Positions 16,644-25,409 of a stretch of 49,829 nucleotides of DNA are shown here, piece after piece. A model generated the notes under the pieces. The model made no database searches and was not told the DNA's origin. It saw nothing but the letters and a program-made list of their open reading frames with translations. Origin of the DNA: Roseovarius litoreus (GTDB lineage Bacteria > Pseudomonadota > Alphaproteobacteria > Rhodobacterales > Rhodobacteraceae); contig NZ_FRCB01000013.1 of the NCBI RefSeq assembly GCF_900142765.1, positions 1 to 49,829 on the forward strand, in the 5' to 3' direction. Position numbers and translations under genes: made by a program. Positions within the stretch are counted from its first letter, which is position 1, and each line of letters opens with the position of its first letter.

Positions 16644-16995
16644 GGCGTGCCTGAGCCGCGAAACGCAGCTTCGTGCCGAGCGTTTTGGCGATGCTTTCGC
16701 GGTTTGAGCAGGGTCGACATCGCGCTGCTGTTTGCATCGGCCATTCCGTCGACATCGCGCTGCAGTCGCGCCACTACCCCACAATAAACAGGATTCAACG
16801 TATCCAGGCGCTGTCCGGTGTCAGCCGCCATGTGGCGACTTCTGATCAATCGCTGGAATAAAGCGCACTGTCGATGCGATGGCTCTGTCCCCCTCCAAGC
16901 GACGGATCACGTTGGATGTTTCCGTGCTTGCGGATGGTCGCAATTTTACGTTAAACTTTGCATAATTTCCGGAAAGATCGGATCGGGGGGTAAAT
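16644..16995. other. Intergenic region between ileS and tupB
   Basis: About 350 bases without a supported gene. It contains a 16-base direct repeat, GTCGACATCGCGCTGC, at 16713-16728 and 16748-16763 (35 bases apart). The last 100 bases before tupB become AT-rich (around CGTTAAACTTTGCATAA) and probably hold the tup promoter. A 28-codon frame at 16877 (MALSPSKRRITLDV) lacks a Shine-Dalgarno site and is not called. Confidence 0.45.
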
Positions 16996-17703
16996 TTGCA
17001 GGATTTCAGCGAAGCGTTTCGACTGGCTTTGTCGCTTGTTTTCTCAGGCGATTCTGACCTTGTCGAGATCGTTGCGCTTTCCTTGCAGGTGAGCCTGACC
17101 GCCACGGCGCTTGCCTGCATCATCGGCCTGCCCCTTGGAGCGCTTGTCGCGATCACCCGGTTTCCGGGGCGCAATGCCGTATTGATCCTGTTCAATGCGC
17201 TGATGGGGCTGCCGCCTGTTGTCGTCGGCCTCTTCGTCTATCTGCACCTGTCGCGCGCCGGGCCTCTGGGCTTTCTTGGGCTGCTCTACACGCCGACGGC
17301 CATGATCATCGCGCAGACGATCCTGATCACGCCGATTGTCATGGCGCTGTCGCGGCAGGTGCTCGAAGATCTCAATGCAGAATATTCCGAGCAGTTCCGC
17401 TCGCTGGTGCTGTCGCGCTGGCAGCAGGTCAGGGCGCTGATCTGGGATGCGAGGTTTTCGCTCATGACCGTGGGGCTTGCAGGCTTTGGCCGCGCCGTGG
17501 CCGAAGTCGGCGCGGTCATGATCGTCGGAGGCAATATCGATCATCTGACCCGGGTCATGACCACGGCGATCGCGCTGGAGACGTCCAAAGGCGATCTGGC
17601 CTTGGCACTGGCGCTTGGTCTGGTGCTGATGGTGATCGCCCTTGGCGTGAATGCAATGGTCCAATCCCTGCGCATGACGGCTGTGCGCCATGCCTATGCG
17701 TGA
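16996..17703 (+). CDS. tupB: Tungstate ABC transporter permease
   Basis: A 235-residue inner-membrane permease with five to six hydrophobic segments. It carries the ABC permease EAA-like loop EVGAVMIVGGNIDHLTRVMTT and the GLPPVVVGLFVYLHLSRAGPLG segment typical of TupB/ModB-type oxyanion permeases. The start is TTG at 16996 after GGGGGG with a 5-base gap; no earlier ATG is in frame. It overlaps tupC by 14 bases. With TupC and TupA it would import tungstate for molybdopterin or tungstopterin enzymes such as formate dehydrogenase. Confidence 0.9.
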   Translation: MQDFSEAFRLALSLVFSGDSDLVEIVALSLQVSLTATALACIIGLPLGALVAITRFPGRNAVLILFNALMGLPPVVVGLFVYLHLSRAGPLGFLGLLYTPTAMIIAQTILITPIVMALSRQVLEDLNAEYSEQFRSLVLSRWQQVRALIWDARFSLMTVGLAGFGRAVAEVGAVMIVGGNIDHLTRVMTTAIALETSKGDLALALALGLVLMVIALGVNAMVQSLRMTAVRHAYA

Positions 17704-18472
17704 TGTTGCTTTGCATACCGAGATGAGCCGCGGCGCGCCCGATGCCGCTGCTTCGCAGATGGTGCCGGATAGCCGGGCCTTGACCACGAGCGATCTGAGT
17801 TTGACGATCGACCAGAAGCCTTTGATCCGTGACGTGACCCTGTCCTTGTCACCGGACGGGATCACCATGGTCATGGGGCCGAACGGGGCGGGGAAATCCC
17901 TGTTGCTCAGGCTGATCCACGGATTGATCCCGCCAAGTTCGGGGCATGTTCACTGGGGCGGGCGGACACTTTCGGATGATCTGAGGCGCGATCAGTCGAT
18001 GGTGTTCCAGAAACCCGTTGTGCTGCGCAGATCCGTGGCGGCCAACGTGGATTTTGCACTGAAGGCACGTGGTGTCCGGGATCCGGCGCGCCGTGATGCG
18101 CTTTTGGATCATGTCGGTCTTCTGGATCATGCGCGTCAGCCCGCGCGCCTGTTGTCGGGGGGCGAACAGCAAAGGCTTGCGCTGGCGCGGGCCCTGGCGA
18201 CCGAGCCTAAGGTCATGCTGATGGATGAGCCCACGGCAAGCCTTGATCCTGCATCCGTTCTGAAGATCGAACAGATCGTTCAGGAGGCACGCGCCAAAGG
18301 TACAAAGATCATCTTCGTGACCCATGACCTTGGTCAGGCCGGGCGTCTGGCTGACGATGTGATCTTCATGAACCGTGGCCGGCTGCACGAATATGGCCCC
18401 GCGGACCTGTTTCTGTCCCGACCCGAGACGCAGGAGGCGCGTGACTTCCTGCAGGGCCGGATTGTCGTCTGA
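17690..18472 (+). CDS. tupC: Tungstate ABC transporter ATP-binding protein
   Basis: A 260-residue ABC ATPase. Walker A is GPNGAGKS (about 64-71), the Q-loop is VFQKPVVLRR, the signature is LLSGGEQQRLALARAL, Walker B is VMLMDEPTASLD, and the switch His is in FVTHDLGQAG. The first 30 residues or so are a variable extension; alternative starts exist at 17696 and downstream. The start overlaps the end of tupB, indicating translational coupling. The family assignment to tungstate follows from the TupB and TupA neighbours. Confidence 0.92.
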   Translation: MPMRDVALHTEMSRGAPDAAASQMVPDSRALTTSDLSLTIDQKPLIRDVTLSLSPDGITMVMGPNGAGKSLLLRLIHGLIPPSSGHVHWGGRTLSDDLRRDQSMVFQKPVVLRRSVAANVDFALKARGVRDPARRDALLDHVGLLDHARQPARLLSGGEQQRLALARALATEPKVMLMDEPTASLDPASVLKIEQIVQEARAKGTKIIFVTHDLGQAGRLADDVIFMNRGRLHEYGPADLFLSRPETQEARDFLQGRIVV

Positions 18473-18504
18473 TCACCACTCAATACCAAAGGGAGACTTA
18501 TCTC

Positions 18505-19326
18505 ATGACGTTCAAGACACGTATCCTCGCAACCACGGCACTCGTGGCCGGTATCGCCGCTTCAGGCGTGGCGGCGCAGGAGCAGTCGATCATCGTGCAA
18601 TCCACGACCTCGACGGCAAATTCCGGCCTTTATGATCACTTGCTTCCGGTCTTCACACAAGAGACGGGCATTGCGGTCAATGTGGTTGCTGTCGGCACGG
18701 GACAAGCGATCAAGAACGCAGCAAATTGCGACGGGGATGTCTTGCTGGTCCACGCCAAGTCCGCCGAGGAGAAATTCGTCTCTGACGGTTTCGGGGTGGA
18801 ACGCTTCGACCTGATGTACAACGATTTCGTCATTGTCGGCCCCGATGAGGATCCGGCCGGTGTGGGCGGGATGCAGGATGTTCAGGCAAGTCTCGAGAAG
18901 ATCGCGTCGAGCGGTGCGGTCTTTGCCTCGCGCGGCGACGATTCAGGTACACACAAGAAGGAAATGAGCCTCTGGGCCTCTACAGGTATCGATCCGACAT
19001 CGGGATCGGGTGCCTGGTATCGGGAGACCGGATCGGGCATGGGGGCCACGCTCAATGTGGCTGTGGGCATGGATGCCTATGCGATGACGGATCGCGCCAC
19101 CTGGATCAGTTTCGAGAACAAGTCCGACTTCGAGATCCAGGTCGAAGGCGATGAGGATCTCTTCAATCAATACGGTGTGATCCTGGTCAATCCAGCGAAA
19201 TGCGAGAACGTGAATGCCGAGGCTGGTCAGGCCTTTGTCGACTGGGTGATCTCGGATGCGGGTCAGGCCGCAATCGCGTCGTATCAATTGAATGGTCAGC
19301 AGCTCTTTTTCCCCAACGCGGATTAA
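18505..19326 (+). CDS. tupA: Tungstate-binding periplasmic protein
   Basis: A 273-residue solute receptor with a Sec signal peptide at 1-24 (LATTALVAGIAASGVAAQ). The mature N-terminus has QSTTSTANSGLYDHLLPVF, the TTTS-like motif that binds the oxyanion in TupA, and FASRGDDSGTHKKEMSLW, a second binding segment conserved in the family. It is last in the tupBCA order, with GGGAG ahead of the ATG. A GC-rich stem-loop follows its stop. High specificity for tungstate over molybdate is known for TupA in general and is assumed here. Confidence 0.93.
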   Translation: MTFKTRILATTALVAGIAASGVAAQEQSIIVQSTTSTANSGLYDHLLPVFTQETGIAVNVVAVGTGQAIKNAANCDGDVLLVHAKSAEEKFVSDGFGVERFDLMYNDFVIVGPDEDPAGVGGMQDVQASLEKIASSGAVFASRGDDSGTHKKEMSLWASTGIDPTSGSGAWYRETGSGMGATLNVAVGMDAYAMTDRATWISFENKSDFEIQVEGDEDLFNQYGVILVNPAKCENVNAEAGQAFVDWVISDAGQAAIASYQLNGQQLFFPNAD

Positions 19327-19346
19327 CCGCGAAGACTGACCATTTG

Positions 19347-19374
19347 GGCCGCGCCGGCACTTGTCGGCGCGGCC
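19347..19374 (+). promoter_or_regulatory. Stem-loop after tupA
   Basis: GGCCGCGCCG (19347-19356) and CGGCGCGGCC (19365-19374) form a perfect 10-base stem with an 8-base loop, 21 bases after the tupA stop and 32 before the next gene. No T run follows. It may end most transcripts or protect the tupA 3' end while letting some read-through reach the regulator gene. Confidence 0.55.
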
Positions 19375-19405
19375 ATCCTGAGGGATGATCGCACCGGAGA
19401 TGCCG

Positions 19406-20302
19406 ATGAACGATCACCCCGAGCTGACACAACATGAATTTCTGACCGTGCGCGAACTCGCCGAGTTGCTGCGCATCAAGGAGCGCAAGGTCTATGATCT
19501 TGCGGCATCGGGCGATGTGCCGGTGTCGCGTGCGACGGGCAAGCTGCTGTTTCCCCGCCGAGAGATCGAAGCATGGATCGCAAATGCCAGCAGCGGCGGC
19601 GCGACCAGGGGCTCCGGACCCAGGCCGGCGATCTGTCTTGGCAGTCACGACCCGCTGCTGGAATGGGCGATCCGACAATCGCGCTGCGGGCTGGCGTCTT
19701 TCTTCGAAGGAAGTATGGACGGGCTGAACCGGTTCTGTGCCGGCGAGGGTGTGATGGCAGGGCTTCATCTTCATGACGAAGCTAGCGGCGAGTGGAACCT
19801 GCCACATGTCGCCAAACGCTGTTCTGGCGAGAACGCGGTGCTGGTGTCATGGGCGAGACGATCCAGAGGGCTGGTGCTTCGCCCCGAGCTTGATAGGGAC
19901 GTGACGGGGCTGCCCGATCTGGCGGGACGTATTTTCATCCCGCGTCAGAAAGATACCGGCACGCAAAGGCTGTTCGAGGCACTTGCGGCAGACGCGGGAT
20001 TGTCCTTGCAGGATTTGCGCGTCACCGACACGGCGCCAAGTGAAACCGATTCCGTGATCGCCGTGGCCGAAGGGCTTGCAGACGCGACCTTCGGGCTCGA
20101 GGCGCTGGCGCGGCAGTACAACCTGCCGTTCGTTCCGGTGATCGAGGAACGCTTTGATCTGCTGGTGGACCGTCGCTCGTGGTTTGAGCCGCAAATGCAA
20201 CGGCTTCTTGCATTCTGCCGCAGTGACAGCTTCCAGTCCCACGCTGGTCATATGGCGGGATACCGGCTTGAGGATTTGGGTGCGGTGCTCTGGAACGCCT
20301 GA
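19406..20302 (+). CDS. HTH-periplasmic-binding-like fusion regulator next to tungstate transport genes
   Basis: A 298-residue cytoplasmic protein. Residues about 11-60 are an excisionase/MerR-like helix-turn-helix (FLTVRELAELLRIKERKVYD, then LLFPRREIEAWI). Residues about 75-298 resemble the periplasmic-binding-like domain found fused to such DNA-binding heads, related to molybdate/tungstate receptors (GSHDPLLEWAIRQS; PRQKDTGTQRLFE; SVIAVAEGLADATFGLEALA). A role as a one-component oxyanion sensor controlling tupBCA is inferred from position and architecture. The ATG at 19406 is preferred, with GGAG 6 bases upstream; in-frame ATGs at 19385 and 19400 are alternatives. Confidence 0.8.
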   Translation: MNDHPELTQHEFLTVRELAELLRIKERKVYDLAASGDVPVSRATGKLLFPRREIEAWIANASSGGATRGSGPRPAICLGSHDPLLEWAIRQSRCGLASFFEGSMDGLNRFCAGEGVMAGLHLHDEASGEWNLPHVAKRCSGENAVLVSWARRSRGLVLRPELDRDVTGLPDLAGRIFIPRQKDTGTQRLFEALAADAGLSLQDLRVTDTAPSETDSVIAVAEGLADATFGLEALARQYNLPFVPVIEERFDLLVDRRSWFEPQMQRLLAFCRSDSFQSHAGHMAGYRLEDLGAVLWNA

Positions 20303-20329
20303 TCGGTGTGCGCGCACCTGACTGCCGGA

Positions 20330-21028
20330 TCAGCTTTTCACGCGGATCGATGTCAATTTCTGCAGAAGATGATCCCGCATCAACCGGCTGGTGGTCTCGG
20401 CGTCGCGCGCGGCGAGGGCCTTTGCGATGGCTTCATGCTCTTCGACCGCGGCGCGCCAGCGCTGTGGGGTGAGGTTCGCCTGATACCGCGCCCGTTGAAC
20501 CCGGTGGGCCAGAAGCTCGTGTGACTTGACCAGAGTGTCATTGCCTGAAGCGGCAAGAATTTCCTGATGTATGGCCTGATTGATCCGGAAATATCTGGGC
20601 CGGTCGGTTTGAGCATAGGATTGGCGCAACTCTTCCGTCATCGCGGTGATCTGCGCCAGTTCGGCATCGCTGGCCACCTGTGCGGTCAGTTCTCCGGCCA
20701 AACCCTCAAGTGCCGCGAGAACATGGAAGACTTCGGCAATCTCGGCCTCGCTTTGACGGGTGATGACCGCTCCGCGATGCGGGATCAATTCCAGCAAGCC
20801 TTCTGCGGCCAACACCTTGAGCGCCTCGCGCAGTGGCGTACGAGAGACGCCGAACTGCGTGGTGAGAGCCTTTTCGTTGATCTTTTCGCCCGGCTGCATG
20901 ACCCCTTCGAGGATCATCTGCCGCAGCCTGTTGGTGATTTCAACGGCCAGCGCGGTGCGCCCGATCGGATCTGGTTTCAACTGGCTCATTTCGGGCTCTT
21001 GCTGGTTGCTACTCACCTCATCCCCCAT
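20330..21028 (-). CDS. GntR-family transcriptional regulator (FCD subfamily)
   Basis: A 232-residue repressor-type protein. The winged helix spans about 22-92 (LTTQFGVSRTPLREALKVLAAEGL), and the FCD ligand domain spans about 100-228, with metal-ligand-like residues in FRINQAIHQEIL and HRVQRARY. Its start overlaps the end of the upstream flavoprotein gene by 11 bases, so the two are co-transcribed. A GTG at 21016 with GGGGGA upstream and an ATG at 20986 are alternative starts. It probably controls its own operon and the divergent aminotransferase-TRAP operon through the palindrome at 23986-24000. Confidence 0.88.
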   Translation of the reverse strand: MGDEVSSNQQEPEMSQLKPDPIGRTALAVEITNRLRQMILEGVMQPGEKINEKALTTQFGVSRTPLREALKVLAAEGLLELIPHRGAVITRQSEAEIAEVFHVLAALEGLAGELTAQVASDAELAQITAMTEELRQSYAQTDRPRYFRINQAIHQEILAASGNDTLVKSHELLAHRVQRARYQANLTPQRWRAAVEEHEAIAKALAARDAETTSRLMRDHLLQKLTSIRVKS

Positions 21029-23948
21029 CTTTTAACGCATTTTGCGACGCCCTGTCGAAAACTTCCGCGATATGCAGGGGATGACGTCCCGTGCCATCGC
21101 AAATCTGGTGACGACACGAGGTGCCATTGGCCACGATCAGGTCATCCGCCGCAGCCTCGCGCACGGCGGGCAGCAATGACAGCTCTCCCATCCGGATCGA
21201 CACGTCATAGGTGTCCGCACCATAGCCAAAGGCACCGGCCATGCCGCAGCAGCTGCTTTCGATCGTCTGCGAGTCGAGACCGGGAACCAGCGCAAGGGCC
21301 GCATCCATGTCCGACATCACGCCTGCAGCCTTCTGGTGGCAGTGGCCATGCACGCGTGCCGATATGCCGGGGGATGCCATCGGCAGATCGAAGCGGCCAG
21401 CCTTGGCCTCGCGGGCTATGAATTCCTCGAACAGAAGGGCGTTTTCGGACAGAGCCTTGGCCTCGTCACCCGGCAACAGGGTCAGGAACTCGTCGCGCAG
21501 GGTTAGTAGGCAGGACGGCTCCAGCCCGACGATAGGCACACCTGCGCGCACATGCGGCATCAGCGCTTGAAGTGTCCTGCGCGCTTCGGCGCGGGCCTTG
21601 TCGATCATGCCAGCGGCAAGATAGGTCCGCCCGCAACACAAGGGACGGCCCGGCGCATCGGCGGCGATCACGTCGTATCCCGCGCGTGTCAGGACATTCA
21701 GGGCAGCGCGGGGAATTCCCGGCTCCATCCAGCGATTGAAGGTGTCCGTGAACAGAAGAACCTTCCCCTTGGACGCTTGGCCGGTCGTTTTTCCGATCTC
21801 GGCGTCGCGAAAGAAATCGCCGCGAAATTCCGGCAGGCTCCGCTGGCGGGCCAACCCGAAAAGCTTCTCCCCAAGGGCCGCCAATGCAGGCACTTTATTG
21901 CGCAGGCGGATGAATCCCCGCAGCGCCACGGCCAACCGCGCATATCGCGGCATCTCGGCGATCAGGCGCTCGCGGCGGCCATAGCCCAGTTTCTGCCCGC
22001 GCTGATACAGAACCTCGGTTTTCATCTTGGCCATGTCGACCCCGGTCGGGCATTCGCGTTTGCACGCCTTGCAGCCGACACAAAGCTTCATCGTCTCAGC
22101 CATCTCGTCCGAGAAGAGCGCGTCCTTGCCAAGCCGTCCAGACAGCGCCAGCCGCAGGGTATTGGCACGGCCACGTGTCACGTCGCGTTCATCGCGGGTC
22201 ACCCTGTAGCTGGGGCACATCGCGCCACCCTTGAGCTTGCGGCAGGCGCCATTGTTGTTGCACATCTCGACGGCGCCCTGAAATCCGCCGCCCTTCCCGG
22301 GCCATGCCGACCAGTCATGCCCGGTCTTGACGTCGTCAAAGCTGTAATCGGGCGGGTACCGCATCAGGCTGCGATCATCCATCTTGGGCGCATGCACGAT
22401 CTTGCCGGGGTTCAGGCGGCTTTCCGGATCGAAGGCGGCCTTGACCTCTTCGAAGGCTGCAAGGATGCGCGGTCCGAACATCTTGCCGTGAAACTCCGAG
22501 CGCACGATCCCGTCGCCATGTTCCCCCGAATGCGAGCCCTTGTAGGCGCTGACCATGTCGAATGCGGCTTCGGCAATCTCGCGCATGGCGCGAACGTCCT
22601 TTTCCAGCTTGAGGTTCAGCACGGGCCGCACATGCAGACAGCCTTCCGAGGCATGTGCATACCATGTGCCCTCGGTGCCGTGACTATGGAATACCTCGGT
22701 CAGCCGGTCGGTGTAATCTGCCAGATGCTCTAGCGGGACGGCGCAATCCTCGACGAAGGAGACGGGTTTGCCCTCGTCCTTCATCGACATCATGATGTTG
22801 AGCCCCGCCTTGCGCAATTCGCCGATATCAGCAGCAAGGTTCATGTCCCAGACCTCGACCACGCCACCTTCGCGCTCTGCGCCCTTGCCGAAGCCGAATC
22901 CGAGATCCGACATGGTATCCTGCAATCGGCGCATGTTTTCTTCGTTCTCGGCCTGGCTGTCGGCGAATTCGACGAACAGCATCGCGGCGGGCGCGCCGCG
23001 AACGAACTCTTCCAGCGTCTTTGCGTAGATCGGGATCGACCGTGCCAGGCCGATCATCGTACTGTCCACAAGTTCGACCGAGGTGGGCGCAAGCCCGACC
23101 AGAGGCTTTGCGGCCTCCATCGCGGCGCGGAACGTCGGGAAGTGGCATACGCCGAGAACGCGTGTCTTGGAGGGCAGCGGCGAGAGTTTGATCTCGATTG
23201 CGGTGGACAGGGCAAGCGTCCCTTCCGACCCGATCAGCAGATGCGCAAGGTTGATCGGCCGTTCGCCGGGCACCAGTGCGTCGATGTTGTAGCCACCGAC
23301 TCGGCGCTGCACCTTCGGGAAGCGTTCGGCGATTTCAAGCGCTTCCCTTGCGCCCAAATCCAGCATTTGCCGTAGCAGGGTTTCGGGAACGCGGTTGCCG
23401 CTTCCGGGGCCGAAATCGAACGCTGTTCCATCTGCCAGAAGCCCTTCGATCCGGTCGACATTGTCCCGCGTCGTGCCATAGCGAAGCGAACGTGAGCCGC
23501 AGGAGTTGTTCCCGACCATGCCGCCGATCGTCGCGCGCGACGCGGTCGAGACATCCACCGGAAACCAGAGTCCGTGGGGTTTGAGCTGTCGGTTGAGGTC
23601 ATCCAGAACGATCCCCGGCTCCACAACGGCGCGCCGTCCCTCGATATCGAGTTCGAGTATGCGGTTGAGGTGTTTCGAACAGTCGACAACCAGCCCGGCG
23701 TTGACCGTCTGTCCGCATTGCGACGTGCCGCCGCCGCGCATGGTGATGGGAATCCCCGCGTCGCGTGCCGCATCAAGTGCTGCGGCCACATCATCCGCAG
23801 ATTTGGGAATCACCACGCCGGCCGGCATGATCTGGTAGATGGACGCGTCCGTGGCATAGCGCCCACGGGAAAAGGAATCGGTCAAAACCTCGCCCCGAAC
23901 CTCACGCGCCAAATGAGCCAAGGTCTTTTCTTTCAACATTCCATCCAT
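21018..23948 (-). CDS. Fused FAD-linked oxidase / Fe-S 2-hydroxyacid dehydrogenase (GlcD-GlcF-like, YdiJ/Dld type)
   Basis: A 976-residue membrane-associated flavo-iron-sulfur enzyme oxidising a 2-hydroxyacid such as D-lactate, glycolate or D-2-hydroxyglutarate. The PCMH-type FAD domain is at about 35-270 (TMRGGGTSQCGQTVN; GGMVGNNSCGSRS) and the FAD-oxidase C-terminal domain at about 270-530 (GEHGDGIVRSEF). Ferredoxin-type cysteines follow at about 561-577 (CNNNGAC...CP) and about 621-631 (CVGCKACKREC), then two cysteine-rich CCG segments at about 769 (CCGRTYLAAG) and 898 (CCGMAGAFGYG). Electrons probably go to quinone. Operon partner is the GntR regulator; divergent partner is a glyoxylate-type aminotransferase, suggesting a 2-oxoacid or glyoxylate product. 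Confidence 0.93.
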   Translation of the reverse strand: MDGMLKEKTLAHLAREVRGEVLTDSFSRGRYATDASIYQIMPAGVVIPKSADDVAAALDAARDAGIPITMRGGGTSQCGQTVNAGLVVDCSKHLNRILELDIEGRRAVVEPGIVLDDLNRQLKPHGLWFPVDVSTASRATIGGMVGNNSCGSRSLRYGTTRDNVDRIEGLLADGTAFDFGPGSGNRVPETLLRQMLDLGAREALEIAERFPKVQRRVGGYNIDALVPGERPINLAHLLIGSEGTLALSTAIEIKLSPLPSKTRVLGVCHFPTFRAAMEAAKPLVGLAPTSVELVDSTMIGLARSIPIYAKTLEEFVRGAPAAMLFVEFADSQAENEENMRRLQDTMSDLGFGFGKGAEREGGVVEVWDMNLAADIGELRKAGLNIMMSMKDEGKPVSFVEDCAVPLEHLADYTDRLTEVFHSHGTEGTWYAHASEGCLHVRPVLNLKLEKDVRAMREIAEAAFDMVSAYKGSHSGEHGDGIVRSEFHGKMFGPRILAAFEEVKAAFDPESRLNPGKIVHAPKMDDRSLMRYPPDYSFDDVKTGHDWSAWPGKGGGFQGAVEMCNNNGACRKLKGGAMCPSYRVTRDERDVTRGRANTLRLALSGRLGKDALFSDEMAETMKLCVGCKACKRECPTGVDMAKMKTEVLYQRGQKLGYGRRERLIAEMPRYARLAVALRGFIRLRNKVPALAALGEKLFGLARQRSLPEFRGDFFRDAEIGKTTGQASKGKVLLFTDTFNRWMEPGIPRAALNVLTRAGYDVIAADAPGRPLCCGRTYLAAGMIDKARAEARRTLQALMPHVRAGVPIVGLEPSCLLTLRDEFLTLLPGDEAKALSENALLFEEFIAREAKAGRFDLPMASPGISARVHGHCHQKAAGVMSDMDAALALVPGLDSQTIESSCCGMAGAFGYGADTYDVSIRMGELSLLPAVREAAADDLIVANGTSCRHQICDGTGRHPLHIAEVFDRASQNALKDGG

Positions 23949-23973
23949 TCCCGCAAAAATATTTCGTGACGTC

Positions 23974-24000
23974 TTGACATAATATTGAATTCATAATTCA
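23974..24000. promoter_or_regulatory. Divergent promoter with candidate GntR operator
   Basis: TGAATTCATAATTCA (23986-24000) has perfect arms TGAATT/AATTCA around a 3-base spacer. TTGACA at 23974-23979 is a good plus-strand -35 element, though its -10 is unclear. On the minus strand TTGAAG and TATTAT are 16 bases apart, a good promoter for the flavoprotein gene overlapping the palindrome. Repressor binding here would block both directions. Confidence 0.5.
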
Positions 24001-24061
24001 CTTCAACACAATTCACGAGCCTGCAATGTCGGGCTCTGACGTTATTCGGGAGAACGACCAC

Positions 24062-25246
24062 ATGACTGCCGGCCGCCATTTTCTTCAAATCCCTGGCCCA
24101 TCCAATGTCCCTGATCGCATTCTGCGCGCCATGGATTATCCGACCATGGATCACCGTGGTCCTGCCTTTGCAGATGTGGGCCGCAAGGCCCTTGAAGGTA
24201 TGAAGTCGATCTTCAAGACCGAGTCGCGCGTCGTCATTTACCCGTCCTCCGGAACCGGCGCTTGGGAAGCCGCCTTGGTGAACACGCTGTCGCCAGGCGA
24301 TACCGTGCTGATGTACGAGACCGGCCATTTCGCGACCCTGTGGAAGAAGCTGGCGGAGAAGCTGGGTCTCAACCCGGTGTTCATCGAAGGCGACTGGCGC
24401 GGGGGCGCCGATGCCGACGCGATCGAAGCCCGCCTGAAGGACGACAAGACCCATGAGATCAAGGCAGTCTGTGTCGTGCACAACGAAACCTCGACCGGTG
24501 CCGTGACGCCGGTTGCAAAGGTGCGCAAGGCAATCGACTCCGCAGGACATCCCGCGCTGTTGATGGCCGACACGATTTCGTCGCTGGCATCGGTTGATTT
24601 CCGTCATGACGAATGGGGCGTGGACGTGACGGTGTCGGGCTCGCAAAAGGGCCTGATGTTGCCACCCGGCCTGTCTTTCAACGCCATCAGCGAGAAGGCT
24701 CTGAAGGTGGCGGAAACAGCCGGTCTCAAGCATTCCTATTGGAGCTGGGATGAAATGGCCGGTCCGAACGAGACGGGCTACTTCCCTTATACCCCGGCGA
24801 CCAATCTGCTCTATGGCCTGAATGAAGCCATCGACATGCTGCACGAAGAGGGGCTGGACAACGTCTTTGCCCGCCACAAGCGCCATGCCGAAGCGACACG
24901 CGCCGCTGTCGAAGCATGGGGCCTCGAGGTGCTGTGCAAGGTGCCCGAGCATCGCTCGCCGGTTCTGACAGCCGTGATGATGCCCGAAGGTCATTCCGCT
25001 GATCGGTTCCGTTCGGTGACCTTGCAGAATTATGACATGTCGCTCGGCAATGGCCTGTCCAAGGTGGCTGACCGGGTGTTTCGTATCGGTCATCTGGGTG
25101 ATTTCAACGACCTGATGCTGTGCGGCACCCTTTCGGGTGTGGAAATGGGCCTGCGTGATGCCGGTGTCCCGCACAGGGCAGGGGGCGTTCAGGCGGCGCT
25201 TGATGTGCTTGGGCGTAAATTTGGCGCCGAACGCGCCGCGGCGTGA
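24062..25246 (+). CDS. Class V aminotransferase (serine/aspartate-glyoxylate aminotransferase family)
   Basis: A 394-residue PLP enzyme of the SgaA/BhcA family transferring an amino group, usually to glyoxylate. The PLP lysine is Lys196 in SGSQKGLMLPPG and the cofactor Asp is Asp170 in LMADTISSLASVD. The N-terminal FLQIPGPSNVPDRIL and YPSSGTGAWEAAL motifs are typical. The ATG at 24062 has GGGAGA 8 bases upstream; an ATG at 24026 would add 12 residues. Serine-glyoxylate and aspartate-glyoxylate enzymes cannot be told apart here; the other beta-hydroxyaspartate-cycle genes are not adjacent. It leads the plus-strand operon with TRAP genes. Confidence 0.9.
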   Translation: MTAGRHFLQIPGPSNVPDRILRAMDYPTMDHRGPAFADVGRKALEGMKSIFKTESRVVIYPSSGTGAWEAALVNTLSPGDTVLMYETGHFATLWKKLAEKLGLNPVFIEGDWRGGADADAIEARLKDDKTHEIKAVCVVHNETSTGAVTPVAKVRKAIDSAGHPALLMADTISSLASVDFRHDEWGVDVTVSGSQKGLMLPPGLSFNAISEKALKVAETAGLKHSYWSWDEMAGPNETGYFPYTPATNLLYGLNEAIDMLHEEGLDNVFARHKRHAEATRAAVEAWGLEVLCKVPEHRSPVLTAVMMPEGHSADRFRSVTLQNYDMSLGNGLSKVADRVFRIGHLGDFNDLMLCGTLSGVEMGLRDAGVPHRAGGVQAALDVLGRKFGAERAAA

Positions 25247-25264
25247 TATAGACTGACGATCATT

Positions 25265-25288
25265 GCGGGCGGAGGGAGGGCCGCCCGC
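25265..25288 (+). terminator. Stem-loop after the aminotransferase gene
   Basis: GCGGGCGG (25265-25272) and CCGCCCGC (25281-25288) pair perfectly around an 8-base loop, 18 bases after the aminotransferase stop and 121 before the TRAP receptor start. No T run. It may separate expression of the two units. Confidence 0.45.
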
Positions 25289-25409
25289 GATAACCCCTCG
25301 AAACGTCAAGGGGATGAGCACGAAAGTGAACCGCGCAAACCGGGCGACGAAACGGCCCTCGGGCATCGCACCGGTCGCTGCGCAAAATCGAAACCTATGG
25401 GAGGATCAC

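Noticed and set aside
16877..16963. 28-codon leader peptide upstream of tupB
   Set aside because: No Shine-Dalgarno site and no attenuator-like codon run.
24062..25246. Assignment as BhcA of the beta-hydroxyaspartate cycle
   Set aside because: The aldolase, dehydratase and reductase genes of that cycle are not adjacent, so only the wider family is supported.
23933..25366. Minus-strand open frame of 477 codons opposite the aminotransferase
   Set aside because: Antisense to a clear PLP enzyme and overlapping the divergent promoter; no motif.
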